64,000 nt of DNA. It comes from Lycorma delicatula. Lineage: Eukaryota; Arthropoda; Insecta; Hemiptera; Fulgoridae. The notes under the pieces were generated by a model, which saw only the letters and a list, made by a program, of their open reading frames with translations, was not told the origin of the DNA and ran no database searches. The position numbers were made by a program, and so were the translations under genes. Below, piece by piece: positions 46,010 to 58,400 of this stretch. How positions within the stretch are numbered: the first letter of the stretch is position 1; every line of letters starts with the position of its first letter. Location: the NCBI RefSeq assembly GCF_047948215.1, contig NC_134455.1, forward strand, positions 303,074,147 through 303,138,146, given 5' to 3'.

Positions 46010-46960
46010 GCCATTGGTTAGTCAGAGAAAGAGACTAGTTTGAGAAAAATAATAAAAGAATTGGGATTTAGGGGAAGAAAAACCAAAAGTAACAGGAAGT
46101 TCTCATTGAGCGACATAAGGTTTAAGAGTATTCAGTGTCTGACTGCTGCAAAAAAATATCCTTTCTTTCATTTATAACCGTAAAGCAGCATGATCAATTT
46201 TACAAGGATTATTAGAGGGTTACAAGGCTGAGACGGGTGAGCGGGGAAGGATTGCTCAGCCAAGATTGGTTTCTGAAGTTGCTTCGACTCCAAAGGTGAT
46301 ATTAATAGATAATCCTGCTGATGTTCCTTCTGTGGTTTTCAAGGGAGAGGTTGAAAAAAAAACTTGATCCAAAGAGGAATGGTGTAAGAATTGTCAGTAT
46401 AAAGGAAAACCGTAACGGAGTAGGGTTGTGGCAAATGATTCAGAGACTGAACAGGGCATTTGAGACATAGAGATGAGCAAGTATCCAATTAAGGTTGTTT
46501 CAACTAAAGCTTTACAGCCCAGAATAATAATTTATGATATGACATGGTGGATAAGGATTTCTTCGATGTGGCCTGGAGTCAGAAAACGACTAGGGTAATT
46601 TGACTATGATGATTACTGTGAAAAATTCAAGATAGTGTTTCGGGTTGGTAAGAGGGATAGTGTTGCTGTGCACCATATAGTGGAGGAAGTGCTATATAAG
46701 AAGATAAGGAAGGAACTTGTTGAGTATTCATTGAGTTTCATCATGTAAGGACAGGTGAATTGTTGCTTTAAATGTTTAGGGTTAGATCATGTGGCCAAGT
46801 CTTGTAAAGGAAAGGAGCTATGCTCATATTGTGGTACAGAAGATTACCTTGCAAAAGATTGTTCAGTTAAGACGGCTAGGGGTATTCCCTGATGTGTGAA
46901 TTGTACCCAAGTCATGGTTGTCAGTTGGTAGATTTTCCCATGTACGGAAATGCATGGCAG
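46010..46960 (+). mobile_element. R1-like LINE ORF1 (gag) relic with CCHC knuckles
   Basis: A G-rich segment in AT-rich DNA. Blocks of an R1-type ORF1 protein appear in shifting frames. Near 46640 the plus strand reads VFRVGKRDSVAVHHIVEEVL. At 46757-46866 it reads CCFKCLGLDHVAKSCKGKEL then CSYCGTEDYLAKDC. The first knuckle is a perfect CX2CX4HX4C; in the second the His is replaced by Tyr. A third C-x-x-C (CVNC) follows near 46900. R1, TRAS and related LINE gags carry this knuckle series. Stops and frameshifts show decay; no endonuclease follows. Confidence 0.82.
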
Positions 46961-47029
46961 TTATTGCTCAGTCATATTGATTTATAGATTGAATTAAGGT
47001 GTTGGATGTAGATTTGTGGGTTACGTTGT

Positions 47030-47520
47030 AATAGGTTTTGTTGTTCTTTTTAGTGTTCAGAATTTTTTTGATGTTAGTTTTGTTGTTGTTGGTGTCAGTG
47101 TTCTAGATTTGTCTTATTTGGTTTTAGTTTATGTTTTGTTGTTTTTATTCCAAGTTTACAGGATTATTGTTAGGATTTGGTTTATTTTATTTATTGTTTG
47201 TAGGAAATTATTTTGTGATAGGTTACCTTACTGATCTTACCTCTCATGTTATTGTTTTTGTAGTTGGGGATTGTTTTGGTTAACATGTTATAAATGTTTT
47301 TGAATTTCTGTGTAGTTTTTGTCTTGTTTACATTTTTAATTTTTTATGTTTTAGGTTTTAGTATTTATTTGTGGTTAGTGTTTTTGTGGTAAGTTTTGCA
47401 TTTCTGGGTTTAGTGTCGTGTTCAGTCTTGGTTAGTGTTTTTGTGATTAATGGTTGTTTTGGTTAGTTTATTGTTAGTAATGTTTTATGGGATTGTTTTT
47501 GTTCAGTTTGTTTTTTGCAT
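47030..47520 (+). other. G/T-biased low-complexity tract
   Basis: For about 490 bases the plus strand is almost depleted of C and poor in A, with repeated TTTTGTTGTT, GTTAGTGTTTTTGTG and TTTTGGTTAGT words. The 72-codon open frame inside is a by-product of the bias. It directly follows the R1-like relic and may be its decayed downstream part or an independent simple-sequence expansion. Confidence 0.7.
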
Positions 47521-47742
47521 TTAAAAACAACAGTTTTATTTTAATATTTTTCTCAAAGCACTGGGTGCAGGCTGCATAATGTTTAAATTGATGCCAGCAA
47601 ACGTCATCATTATATCACAAGATTTGACAATTTTATGACCCTTTTGTTCTTCAGTTTAATATTATAGTATTTTCATGAATAAGATTTATTTGGTTTTTGG
47701 GAGATCTTAGCAGTTAGCTTACAGAGTACTTATTTAAAAAAT

Positions 47743-48476
47743 TCCTTTCGGCATGCTGGAAGGTGGAGGTAGATTTCCTTGGTGCTAAGTAGGAGCTAAA
47801 AAAGATTTTAACCACCTTAAAATTAAGAAAAACTTCAAATTTACTTAATACGATAATGGTTGCATGTTAAAAAAATGTTCACATGTTTAGCATATGACAA
47901 GTCCCATCTTCTTACAATTCTAGCAACGTTTTGGTCATCCCTTACTGTAAGGGTTGATCATATCAAAAATTGTTTTAGACAAAAGTTTTAGGTAATGTTT
48001 AGAGGACTAATGACCATGATAAACTGATTCAATACTGTGGTCATTAAGGGAGATATAATTTTTTTTTCTTCAAAACCCCATTTTTCCACCTCCTGGGCCA
48101 GTGGTTGGTGATATCAAAAACCTTTACTTAAATAAGTTTTAGGCCCTTATCCAAAGAATGGTAGAAACTTTAAACAAATTTTATATTTTACTTAATAAGA
48201 AAGTTATAGCAACATTTTGTTTTTTTTTAAAACCCATTTCCACCCCCATAGTTCAATTTTATGTATCAATTTCAAAATGACTGGTGTAAAATTATAGCAG
48301 TTATCGTGTCCACAAGAAAGTGAAATATATATATAAGCTTTTGAACTGACGGTGGTTTTGGGATCTGGGGGATGTGAAACACAAAGATAGGTTGAAATTT
48401 TCAGGAAGTCAAATCATGATACCTCTTACAATAGGTAGCTTTCTTATGAAATCTACCTAAAAACATCAGTTTCCCT
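47743..48476 (-). repeat. Dispersed repeat, copy 2 (unoccupied SINE site)
   Basis: Reverse complement of 40579-41655 over its full length, but without the SINE. Its CTAAGTAGGAGCTAAAAAAG is the empty equivalent of the occupied site at 41283-41611. Divergence is moderate, with small indels. Confidence 0.9.
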
Positions 48477-49583
48477 GGCAAATGACTTGTTCTCAGTAAA
48501 CAATTTGTTCATTACATCTTTTTTCATTAACTTAACATTCATTAGAGAGAGCTGACTGTTCTGTCTGTTAAGTCAACTTGTTTCCTATGCAATATTACTA
48601 TTGAGCAGAAGAAAACAGTTTGTACAGAAGTGAAACATCAGTTTGTTTTTTCTTAAAAACAACAGTTTTGCTAAACTGATATTTTCCGACCATCACTAAT
48701 GTACAGTTTAAAGGCAATCAACAGATTAAAACCAAATAAGTCAAATCTTTTTGTACACTTTATGAATATCTGAAGACCACTCCTTTGGGATATTTATCCT
48801 TTCTTGTTCACACATATTTAATCAAATAGTAGTTATGATTTTTAGCAACTTTTAATGGATGAGTTATGTGCAAATATTCTCCATCACAGTAGACAATTTA
48901 ATATATTAAACAGGAATTCAATTAATTACATGTAATATGAGCTTCTTAAAATGTTTATGAAACTATTGCTTGTAATATTATAAAATCTCAATTTAGCTTA
49001 TACAGTTCAGACTCAATAATTACTTTCACATGTTCTTAATATGTGAGATTTATCAGAAATTGTCATTTATAGATTTAGGATATAAAAATTCATAAAATAA
49101 TTTTGTTACTTAGCTTATTGCTGTATTTAAGAAAATCCTTGAGACTTCAAAAAATTATAGAAAAAACTTACAACTCATACACAATAATACCAAAAAATAA
49201 TTAAATTGCTGCTGCTAATAATTGTACTCTCTTGATCACCAGATGTAACAACTAACATAGTCTTATTACAATGAATTCATCAGTTGAATACAATACATCA
49301 TCAATTAGAAATGTATTATTTTACATAAATATTATTTATATAAACTTTACTGTGTTTGGATGTCATGAAATAACTAACATTTTTATAGTGAATACCTAAT
49401 GTATATTGACTTTTCTCATTATAAAAATTAATCTCTTAAAAGCTTTCACTTGCACATCATATTTTGCTGAAATTAAAATTTTTAAGATTCATATTATTTT
49501 TCTGTACTATTAAATTATATTTAAATTCTATTAAAATGAACCACCTAGTAGATAATATTGAGATAAGGTATATCTTACTTTAA

Positions 49584-49934
49584 TTTTTTCATGAAAGTAC
49601 ATTTGCGGGATGCAAATAATTCCACTATTGCATAAAAAAAAAAGTTAAAATAAAAATACTAAAATAACAAAAATTGCATGTTAATTTCTAATTGTGCTGC
49701 AATATTTTGCAGTTATTGTAAGACCATCTCCCTCCAAACAAAGGAGTCAAACAAGGAGACCATATCCCTGTTTGAAGGAGGCAGTCTTATAAAAATTGCA
49801 ATAGATTGCAGCACTCTTATAAATTAATACACAATTTTCATTATTTTAAAATTTTTGTTATGCAACAACGGAATTATTCCATTCATGGCTGAAAATGCAG
49901 GATCCCATGAAAGTACTTTCATGAAAAAAAAAAA
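49584..49934. mobile_element. Foldback MITE, about 350 bp
   Basis: The two halves are diverged reverse complements. The ends share TTTTTTCATGAAAGTAC, the middle shares TGCTGCAAT and ATAAGAC, and the apex has GGAGTCAAACAAGGAGACC against the CCTGTTTGAAGGAGGC side. Arms are roughly 160-170 bp around a small centre near 49760. It has no coding potential. Confidence 0.88.
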
Positions 49935-50013
49935 TATATATAACAATATGTCAAGAGTTGTTCATAAACTACTGAAGATAGATTGTTGAAAATTTATATA
50001 CATGTTGCATACA

Positions 50014-50108
50014 TGACCGCTGGGTTAGTCCAGTCATTCAACTCGTCATTGCAAAATCAGCTGATTTTGCTAAAAGTTGAGAGTTCTAAGGTTAGAGTCC
50101 TTGTAACG
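50014..50108 (+). mobile_element. Diverged SINE head (family 1 related)
   Basis: CCGCTGGGTTAGTCCAGTC and AAAATCAGCTGATTTTGC followed by AGTTGAGAGTTCTAAGGTTA correspond to the A box, the central palindrome and the B-box side of family 1. The body and tail are absent; a different sequence follows. Confidence 0.65.
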
Positions 50109-50389
50109 GCACACCACCAAAAATTACCCACCAAATTAACTGTAGTTGAAGGTCTTTTATATGGATTTGAGTAACAGACTGCAAATACAAAATGCAAATA
50201 GACTGCAAAGGATATAATTAACCAGCTATAAGTAATATTTTTAAGATGGAGGCTGACTATTTTGAAACCCGCAATCTTCAAATCACTCGTTTGAGTCCTA
50301 TGCTGACCAAACTGTTACTCTGAAGAAATTGTAACTTATATTTTTTATAAACTTAACAGAGTTTAATTTTTATTTATTATTATTATTCT

Positions 50390-52010
50390 CTCATTCAAAA
50401 GTATAATGAATGCATAGGTGCCCAGGGGTAAGAGACCCCTGGCTAGGCGGGAAACACAAACAACCATATAGACGGGTAAAGCAACATGGATGCAAGTGTA
50501 CATATTAAGACAGAATTAACCCTAGTGACATAAATACCTGCTAACATGATTCCTTCAATCTATTACATATTTAACTTCTGTGATTAATAATGTAACAATT
50601 TCAACATGTAACAATATTATAAGAAATTTAGTGTAGGTATAATTGTAAAAATTACAACAGATCAAATATAATTTTTAAATACAACATTTTTTATTAAATA
50701 CATGAAGTTCTAATGTTAGAAATATTTGTTTTACAAAATAAAGCAATTTATGTTACAAAATTTTGTCAGACCTGTTTACATAAGTTTTTCTCTGTACACA
50801 TCTATTATTTTAATACTTTTCAAATTATTAATTGTAAATGATGAATGCTTAATAATATTCATAAATCTTTTTAAACTCTGACTTTTTAAGTTTCGATACA
50901 GTGACAAAAGGTTATCAGAAAAAATTTGAATGAAATGAGAAGACACTTTTATATTCTCACTCACTAAAATGCATATTAATTTGAAATATTACAGACAATA
51001 AAACAGATCAAAATCATTAAGTAATCAGAATTTATACTGCTTCAGCTATTTATAGCAGAGATCAGTATCCATGAATCTTACGTTCCCTTATAAAATGCTT
51101 TTGTTGTTTGTTAGGTGTCTAACTAATCTGGTTGTAGCTGACATAACGTGTTATAAATTAATCCCAAAAACTGATTCTTTTTCTTAATTTGACATGAGAT
51201 CATCTCATGTGTACTAGAGAAATTGAGTAGTGAAATGGCTTTCCACATGGCATTCTATATCCCATCTCAAGTTAGCCACAGAATGCTATAGAATATGCTT
51301 TCCATATTTTTTTAATAAAATCACTGGTAAATTTTTAATTTTGGTTTACTTTACAGGATGTAATGTAAATAAAAAGTTAATTTTTTAACATAGTTGTCAT
51401 TCTTGTTTTTAATTATTTTTCAAATATTAAAATGTATTGGATGATTCCACTGCAAAAGCTTGAAACTGGAATAGTATGGGTACTTTCAGCATTTGAAAAT
51501 ACTACAGTTCACCAATATCGCATTCAAATCTTAAGTCTGACAGATTTTTACACTAGGAAAGTAGGATGCTATCATTCCACCTTGTAAGTCAAAAATGTAT
51601 CAAAATTGGTGTTTTATTTTTAAGAAGAAAAAATAATTAAATAGGATCTAGCCAAAAGCTCATGAGATTGAAATATAAAACTAGCGCCTGCGATAACTTC
51701 AACTTTTATCACAATCCAAAAACAAGATCTGTGCTGTCATTGAAAGCTACTGGTTTTCGACAAATTTCGATACGAACAAATAATGTCTGTTATATTTAAA
51801 TTAGGTTTTATTCATCTTGAAAACAGTCAGTTTTGAATAATTTTTACTACCAAACATCACGAATAACAAAATTTCGTTTAAGAAAGTTCTTCGTTAAAAC
51901 TCTAGCCTTAAATATGGGAAACAGTGCTCGTCAGTGACCAGACAACTTTCAATACGATATTTTTTGTTTGTTTTTATGGTTGCCTGATCTCAGCTGACAT
52001 AAACAAAATA
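50390..52010. other. Intergenic; small G+C-rich patch only
   Basis: A G+C-rich patch at 50415-50455 (GCCCAGGGGTAAGAGACCCC and GGCTAGGCGGG) stands out and is probably the edge of an unrecognised repeat. The remainder to 52.0 kb is AT-rich with no supported feature. Confidence 0.4.
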
Positions 52011-52014
52011 ATCG

Positions 52015-52143
52015 GCATTCTGAATGTGTAGTCTGCTGCGGTCATTCGGTTGGATGGTGAGAGTGAGGTTATTGTAAAACGTATCCGTTTTTATAGTTGT
52101 GTTGTTAAGCTACTTCGTTCTTAACTGCTGATAACATTTAAAG
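52015..52143 (+). promoter_or_regulatory. Possible promoter and untranslated first exon of the third gene
   Basis: A locally G+C-richer segment (GTCTGCTGCGGTCATTCGG, GGATGGTGAGAGTGAGG) ends at a candidate donor AAAG|GTAACA. The next plus-strand exon with a start codon is at 61797, so this could be the leader exon. Support is compositional and positional only. Confidence 0.3.
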
Positions 52144-53059
52144 GTAACACATTTTATTTTATGAAATTATTACTTTCATAGTTCTGGTAGTGATTTTCTT
52201 TATACATAGGTATTGCCAGTTTAATGAAGGATGAGATGGAAAGTATTTTTAACATAGCAGCGTAAATGTAAGAATTCGTAATTTTAGTATTAATTTTAAA
52301 CCTAACGAATAAGACTTTCAAAACTGTTTCTAAATTTTAGCCTTGTTTTAACTCGTGTATGACAAATGTAAATCGTGTGGTAAGATTTGCTCAAGAGATA
52401 ACCTATACGTTATCAGTTTTTGTAATATCCCTGATAGTTTTACGTATAGTTAACTATATGTTTTTATAAATATTTTTCGTGTTATTTTTATGATTAGTGT
52501 TGTAGTGGGTATTTTCTTCGTTCATAAATTATTGTCGGTGGTTTAGCCGTTTCATAATATCCATATAAATTTAACAAATTGTAAATGTATTTATTTGGAA
52601 AAAAATAAAAAACATACTGTTTCAACTTTACACATGTAAAATACTTGTGTGCGAAATGTATTTTCATGCTATTGTAAAAAAAACTATATTTATTGTATAC
52701 ATAAAAATATACATGCATATTTTTTTTCAAAAAATTGTCCTATTTTTTAAACATAATCATATTTAAAAATTTGTTTTTACTTGAAGAGTAAAATTGCAAG
52801 TTTTTGAAGTGAAGTTTATAAATGCAATTTTATATATATAATGTGTTTGTTTTAAATTGCATGAAAGTCTTATCTTTTTAAACATTTCTTAGATGTTAAT
52901 TCTAAGATCCTCATTTTGCTTAGATTTAGCTTTTTTTGAACAGTTATTTACTTTCTTCTGCATTATTTTAAAAATCCTTTCAAATCACTTAGATAAATAG
53001 TATGCCTTAAAACTGCTGTACAAAAGAAGAATAAGAAAAACTTAATCAGTTATGTGCCT

Positions 53060-53360
53060 TCTTTCTTTTCCTGTTTGGCCTCCGGTAACACTACCGTTCA
53101 GATAATACTTCAGAGGATGAATGAGGATGATATGTATGAGTGTAAATGAAGTGTAGATTCTTGTACATTCTCAGTTCGACCATTCCTGAGATGTGTGGTT
53201 AATTGAAACCCAACCACCAAAGAACACCGGTATCCACGATCTAGTATTCAAATCGTAGTAAAAATAATTGACTTTACTAGGACTTGAACGCCGGAACTCT
53301 CAACTTCCAAATCAGCTGATTTGGGAAGACGCATTCACCACTAGACCAACCCGGTAGGTT
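53060..53360 (-). mobile_element. SINE family 1, full-length copy with 12-bp target duplication
   Basis: Inverted full copy: CTGTTTGGCCTCCGGTAAC at left, and CATTCACCACTAGACCAACC at right. Perfect direct repeats AGTTATGTGCCT flank it (53048-53059 and 53361-53372). Confidence 0.94.
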
Positions 53361-54324
53361 AGTTATGTGCCTGTCATTGTAAAAAATAAACCATAAGAAT
53401 TTGCTTTACATCGTAGAAAACACTACATATTTTCTAGAAATGTATTTTTACTTGAAGAGTAGAAAGACTTTTCTAAAACAGTTTGTAGAGAAAAAGTCAT
53501 GAATTTAAACATAATTTTATGAAATCGAGTCCATCTATAAAAAACTGTTTCTAAATCTTATTTACACTGCTTTTGCTAATAAAAAATGTAAAGTACAATA
53601 AATTGTAAAAAACCGTAGATTAGGAACAAGTTAATCTACTTTTACTAACTTATTCATTAAATTTAAAAAAACATATTCTGTTTATTACTAGTGATGATTT
53701 CTTATAAACAGATAGATGATTGTATTTTGAAAGCAATGAGGATCAGTCTTTTTTTACCAAAAGAGTTTGTTTTGGCATGATTATCTTGACTTTGAACAAA
53801 ATCTATTTTTCTTAAAAAATTAGGTCTTTCCTTTTAAGGTGCATAAAGACAACTATTTTACTTTTTAGGTAGTTAGTATCTGTTACTTTTGCAATACTGG
53901 ATTATTCATATTTTAATTTAAATTCAGTGTATAAATAGACTATCCATACACAAGGGTTGCATGCAAAAATGGAATACCTCAACTAACCAATTACTAGTTC
54001 CAGATGATGTGTCACAGTTAGTTGATAATTGCACCCTCTTATAATAAAAATACATTAGGGCTGATATTACTTGTCATGGAACGAATCTTTATACCAGTAG
54101 ATTGTTTTTAGTCAATTACAAAAGAAGAAATCTATTATCTTAAAACCCGAAGAGTATGAAGATATTTTCTCTAATCTGTTAACTGTGATTTAAAATCAGA
54201 TTTAATTATGCTTGACTTAAAGTTAGAAAAACACTATTTTAAAGCTCTGGTCAGTTGGCAATTTCAAATTAAACAAAAAGAATAATTCCATCTCGAGAGA
54301 GTGGTAATAAGAAAATTTAGATGC

Positions 54325-54600
54325 AATAAGACTAGTGGTGAATGCATCTTTGCAAATGAGCTGATTCTGAAGTCGAGAGTTCCAATGTTCAAATCCTAGT
54401 AAAGACAGTTACTTTTATACAGATTTGAATACTAGATCATGGATGCTGGTGTTCTTTGGTGGTTGAGTTTCAATTAACCACACTTCTCAGATGTGGTCAA
54501 CCTGAGACTGTGCAAGACTACACTCACTTATACTCATACTATCATCCTCTGAAGTAATACATGACAGTGATTCTCATAGGATAAACAGGAAAAAAAAGAC
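54325..54600 (+). mobile_element. SINE family 1, near full-length diverged copy
   Basis: Head GACTAGTGGTGAATGCATC and GTTCAAATCCTAGTAAAG, body GATCATGGATGCTGGTGTTC, tail CATCCTCTGAAGTAATACATG and GGATAAACAGGAAAAAAAAG. Confidence 0.88.
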
Positions 54601-55276
54601 ACAGTAAGTGCCTTTTTATAAGTTAGATGTTTGAAAATATATATCATTTTTTTTTTAAGATTGCAAATATATGTGATAAATTTAATGCTAATTAGTTATT
54701 GAAAAAAATAATTGATATACTTGATTTACTAAAAAGCATTTTTTGATCAGAGTGGTTAAAATAGCAAGATTTGACTTAATGTGGTATATTTTGAAATTTG
54801 AGAATGTATTAGCAGTGTTTGAAGAGGTATTGTATGAAGAACAGGATAAACGCATGGATTTGCATGTTTAAAATATATTATTTTTATGATGCAAAACTAA
54901 TTTCCTATTTTTAATTAACAAGATGTGACTATTATTTCAGCAAGTATTTTTTCGTAATTTTCATTTATACAATCGTTTTTAGCAATGTAATTGGATATTG
55001 TGTACATAATATTTTTATTGTACCATTATCGTTTATTTTTTCATTAGAATAAATAAATGAAATAAATAATAAAAATAATAAATTAATAATATATAATAAA
55101 TTATAACTTTCTGAAAATTCAAGTAATTCATCAACATACTGATCATTGTGCCAATTAAACTCAAAAAACAACAACTTAACCACCAAACACCTAACAGAAA
55201 ATTGTCATAACTGCCATACTGGAATACATCATTCCAGTATGGCCGTGAAGTTGTATTGTTACAAATTTTGTAGTTG

Positions 55277-55435
55277 TTGCCGGCCTCTGCGGCACGAGTG
55301 GTAGCATCTCGGTTTTCATTCGGAAGTCCCGGGTTCGAATCCCGGTCAGGCATGGCATTTTCACACACGCTACAAATCATTCATTTCATCCTCTGAAGCA
55401 TGCCTAACGGTAGACCCGGAGGTTAAACAAAAAAA
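55277..55435 (+). mobile_element. SINE family 2, full-length copy with 14-bp target duplication
   Basis: A short tRNA-headed SINE of about 160 bp. GCACGAGTGGTAGCATCTCGG-like A-box region (GGCACGAGTGGTAGCATC) and a perfect B box GGGTTCGAATCCCGG are followed by TCAGGCATGGCATTTTCAC. The tail CATTTCATCCTCTGAAGCA, GACCCGGAGGTTAAAC and A-run close it. Direct repeats AAATTTTGTAGTTG flank it (55263-55276 and about 55436-55449). It resembles a tRNA at first sight but lacks a foldable anticodon and acceptor stem. Confidence 0.93.
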
Positions 55436-58400
55436 AAATTTTGTAGTTGGTAGGGTTTATGTTTTCTAAATTTTTAAGTTTTTATATTTTTTTTTTTTTT
55501 TTGCTATTTGTTGATGTAATTATATATAGAATTATGTATCGACAGATAATGTGGGATCCTGCAATAGTTTACTATTGGTATTAGTTTTTTAGGTTTTTTT
55601 GTTACTGTTTGTTTTAGTTTTTTTTTTTTTATAATAAATTATATATAATAAATTGAATGTATAATAAATAATTAAATAGTAAATGGAATAAATAAATGAA
55701 TTATCAATTATAAATACTGTTAATTTTATTTTAATATTTTCAATATTTCGTTCGCTCCTGTGCAAATATGGACTTTTTAATTTTTTCTAGGAAAAACACA
55801 ATTCTGAAATTTAAAATCAATTTCTGTTAGTTTCATGTAACTTAAACAAATGTTTTAATATTTACAGTGTTAAATACTGTAATATGATTACAGTATTAAT
55901 ATGATTTTTTTGTTAAGCAAACACATTTTATGAAGAAATAAAACTGTTACCAGTTTTGCCAGTTAACCCAAAATTTTGAAAATTTCTTATGTTGTTTTTG
56001 CATTTAGACGCCCTCATATTAAATTATATAAGTGTTAACATTTATTTGAGTTATACTCTAATTAAATTTTTGTGTTGTTCAGTAACAGTTCTGATCTTGG
56101 GTAGTGAGTAATAAAATAACCTTCCAGGTTATTGATCATTAAATAAAATTATCAAATGTTTTTATTCAAGTTTAAATTCTTAATTGATATTTATTAAGCA
56201 TGAGTGTAAAAACTGTTTTTAGGCAAATTTCAATCTCTGTAAAAATGTTGATAATGTACTGTATCTCTTTAAACTCTTAGAATTAAAAATTTAATTTTGA
56301 ATTCAGGCTAGAGATTATTCTGGAAGCATCAGTTTCTATGTTACGGTTTTTCTTTTCTCAACCAGGCTTCTGAAAGTTTTCTTAGGCCTGGGTCAGCCAG
56401 TCTAGTCCTTCCAGTTGTGCATTGTTTAATCATCTTGTTTCTTTGAGAATAATTTTTTTTAACCTATACGTAAATATCTTGATTTAAGTAGTCCTAAAAG
56501 ATTTTAACAATATGTTGCATGAACAAGTTTCCATCATCATATATAAGCATATTGAAGACCATTAAAATTTAAATTGTGTAACACTTATTTACTTAACAGA
56601 TGACATAGCCACTGTGTCCTATGGTTCCTGGTTATTTATATGTTTTTCAATATCTGTTGAAGGTGTAGTAATATTTCTGTACATCAATAATTTTCTCCAA
56701 GTGTGTATTTTAGAAGCACAAATGACCTTTTATTCTATATTTCTGGTTAGTATCTCTCCATTGTGCTGTCTAGGCTTTGTGTAACTCTTGATGATGGTAT
56801 CTGTAAGTTTATATATGTATACATACATAGAAGAAAGTAAATTGACGTTATCCTTTCCCTTAGTCATTTTATATTTTAATTTATCTACAGTATACGTCCA
56901 ATAATACTAATTAATTAATGACTGTATTCATGAGTAATTAGTAGAACATTTTGGAATATGTATTTTGTAGTTAAAGATTTGAAAACCTTGAATTACGTGA
57001 TGAAGATAAATAATAAATTAATTTAAAAAATTGTAACGTTTAATCCTGATTAATTTTTTTTGATATATAGTTCTTTACCAGAAGTCTTGAGTGCTTGTGC
57101 ACAGGAATCTGTATTACATTACATTTTTATAAATAAAAAAAAAAAACTTGGAGATTGGCAGAATTGTAAGTTATAAGTATAACTCTTATTTTAATTCATA
57201 AAAAGAACTAATATTTACTGAAAGATTAAAGCAAGTTAAATTAATTGCATTAAACCAATAAATTATATTAATTTTTTTTTCTGAATGAAGTAATTTATAA
57301 ACAGAGCCATATATGCATTAATAATTAAGGCTACATTGTCTAACAAAATTGTATTTAACAGTATTGCAGTGGTACTTTATTTGATGGTATCTTGTAACAT
57401 ATTTAGTACAAGTCTTCAAAAAGTTCAGAACATGCAAAATTTTGGACCACAGTATAGTAGGTTTATTATAAAATACATTTATTGTAATATTTGTTATTAT
57501 TAAAACTTAATTTTTCATATATCTTAAAAAAAAGACATTAAGTAACTATAATTGGGCATCAGTCTGTTGTTACAGTATGCCCTGATAAATAAATTATGAA
57601 TGCAGGTTTTTTTTTAATTGTAATTTGGTGATTTAAGTAATAGTTTTGGAATAAAACATTAGATTTACAATTTAATAGAAAAGAAGTTACATATATAGAA
57701 TTCAATAAATTTATGAACGAACCTGAGTCAAATATTCAAGTTACTGAGAAGTGAAGACTAAGGTTTGAATAAACATATAATTAAAGGAAACAAAGTGAAT
57801 TTTTTACATTACTTTTATTTTTATATGCAGGTTTAGTTTATTTTTTAATTTAGATTGCGTTTTCTTGTTAATTTCATATCATTGAAAATTTTCTAGGTTA
57901 TCTTGATCAGGCTTGTCATTTTTCATTTTTCACGTACTTTAAAATTCATTTCGTATAATAAAAGAAAAGGAGAGAAAGAAAGATAGGGATTTATTGTAAT
58001 TATATGTTGTCATTATTTGCTGAATTGGATGAATAAATAAATATTATAAACAGTTGTAAAACATGTTGTAGTTTTTATTCTGTTATAAAAACCTTTTTAA
58101 GCAAGACATTATCTTATTTTGAAACCTGTCTTAACAAAAAAAATTATGTGTACCCAAGGAAGGTAACTACCATAAAGGTTTAATTAAAATATTTCTTTTA
58201 AATTATTTTTTCCTTCTAACTGAAAAGAAAAAAATATTTATATTCTCTAAAAGATTAATAAAATTACAGTTTTTTTAATTATTTCAATTTGTAAAAAAGT
58301 CGTCAATATTTAAATTTGTTTTTCTGAATAAAAAATTTTTTAAAACGAGTACTTGTATTTAAATATTTCTATCTTGAAGCCGTGGTAAGTACTAGTTTTT

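Noticed and set aside
47016..47234. 72-codon open frame of hydrophobic residues
   Set aside because: A product of the G/T-biased tract (Val, Leu, Phe codons), not a membrane protein.
55277..55350. tRNA gene candidate (perfect B box)
   Set aside because: Part of a SINE with target duplications; no complete acceptor and anticodon stems could be folded.
55033..55380. 115-codon minus-strand open frame
   Set aside because: Spans a SINE head and AT-rich simple sequence; no coding signature.
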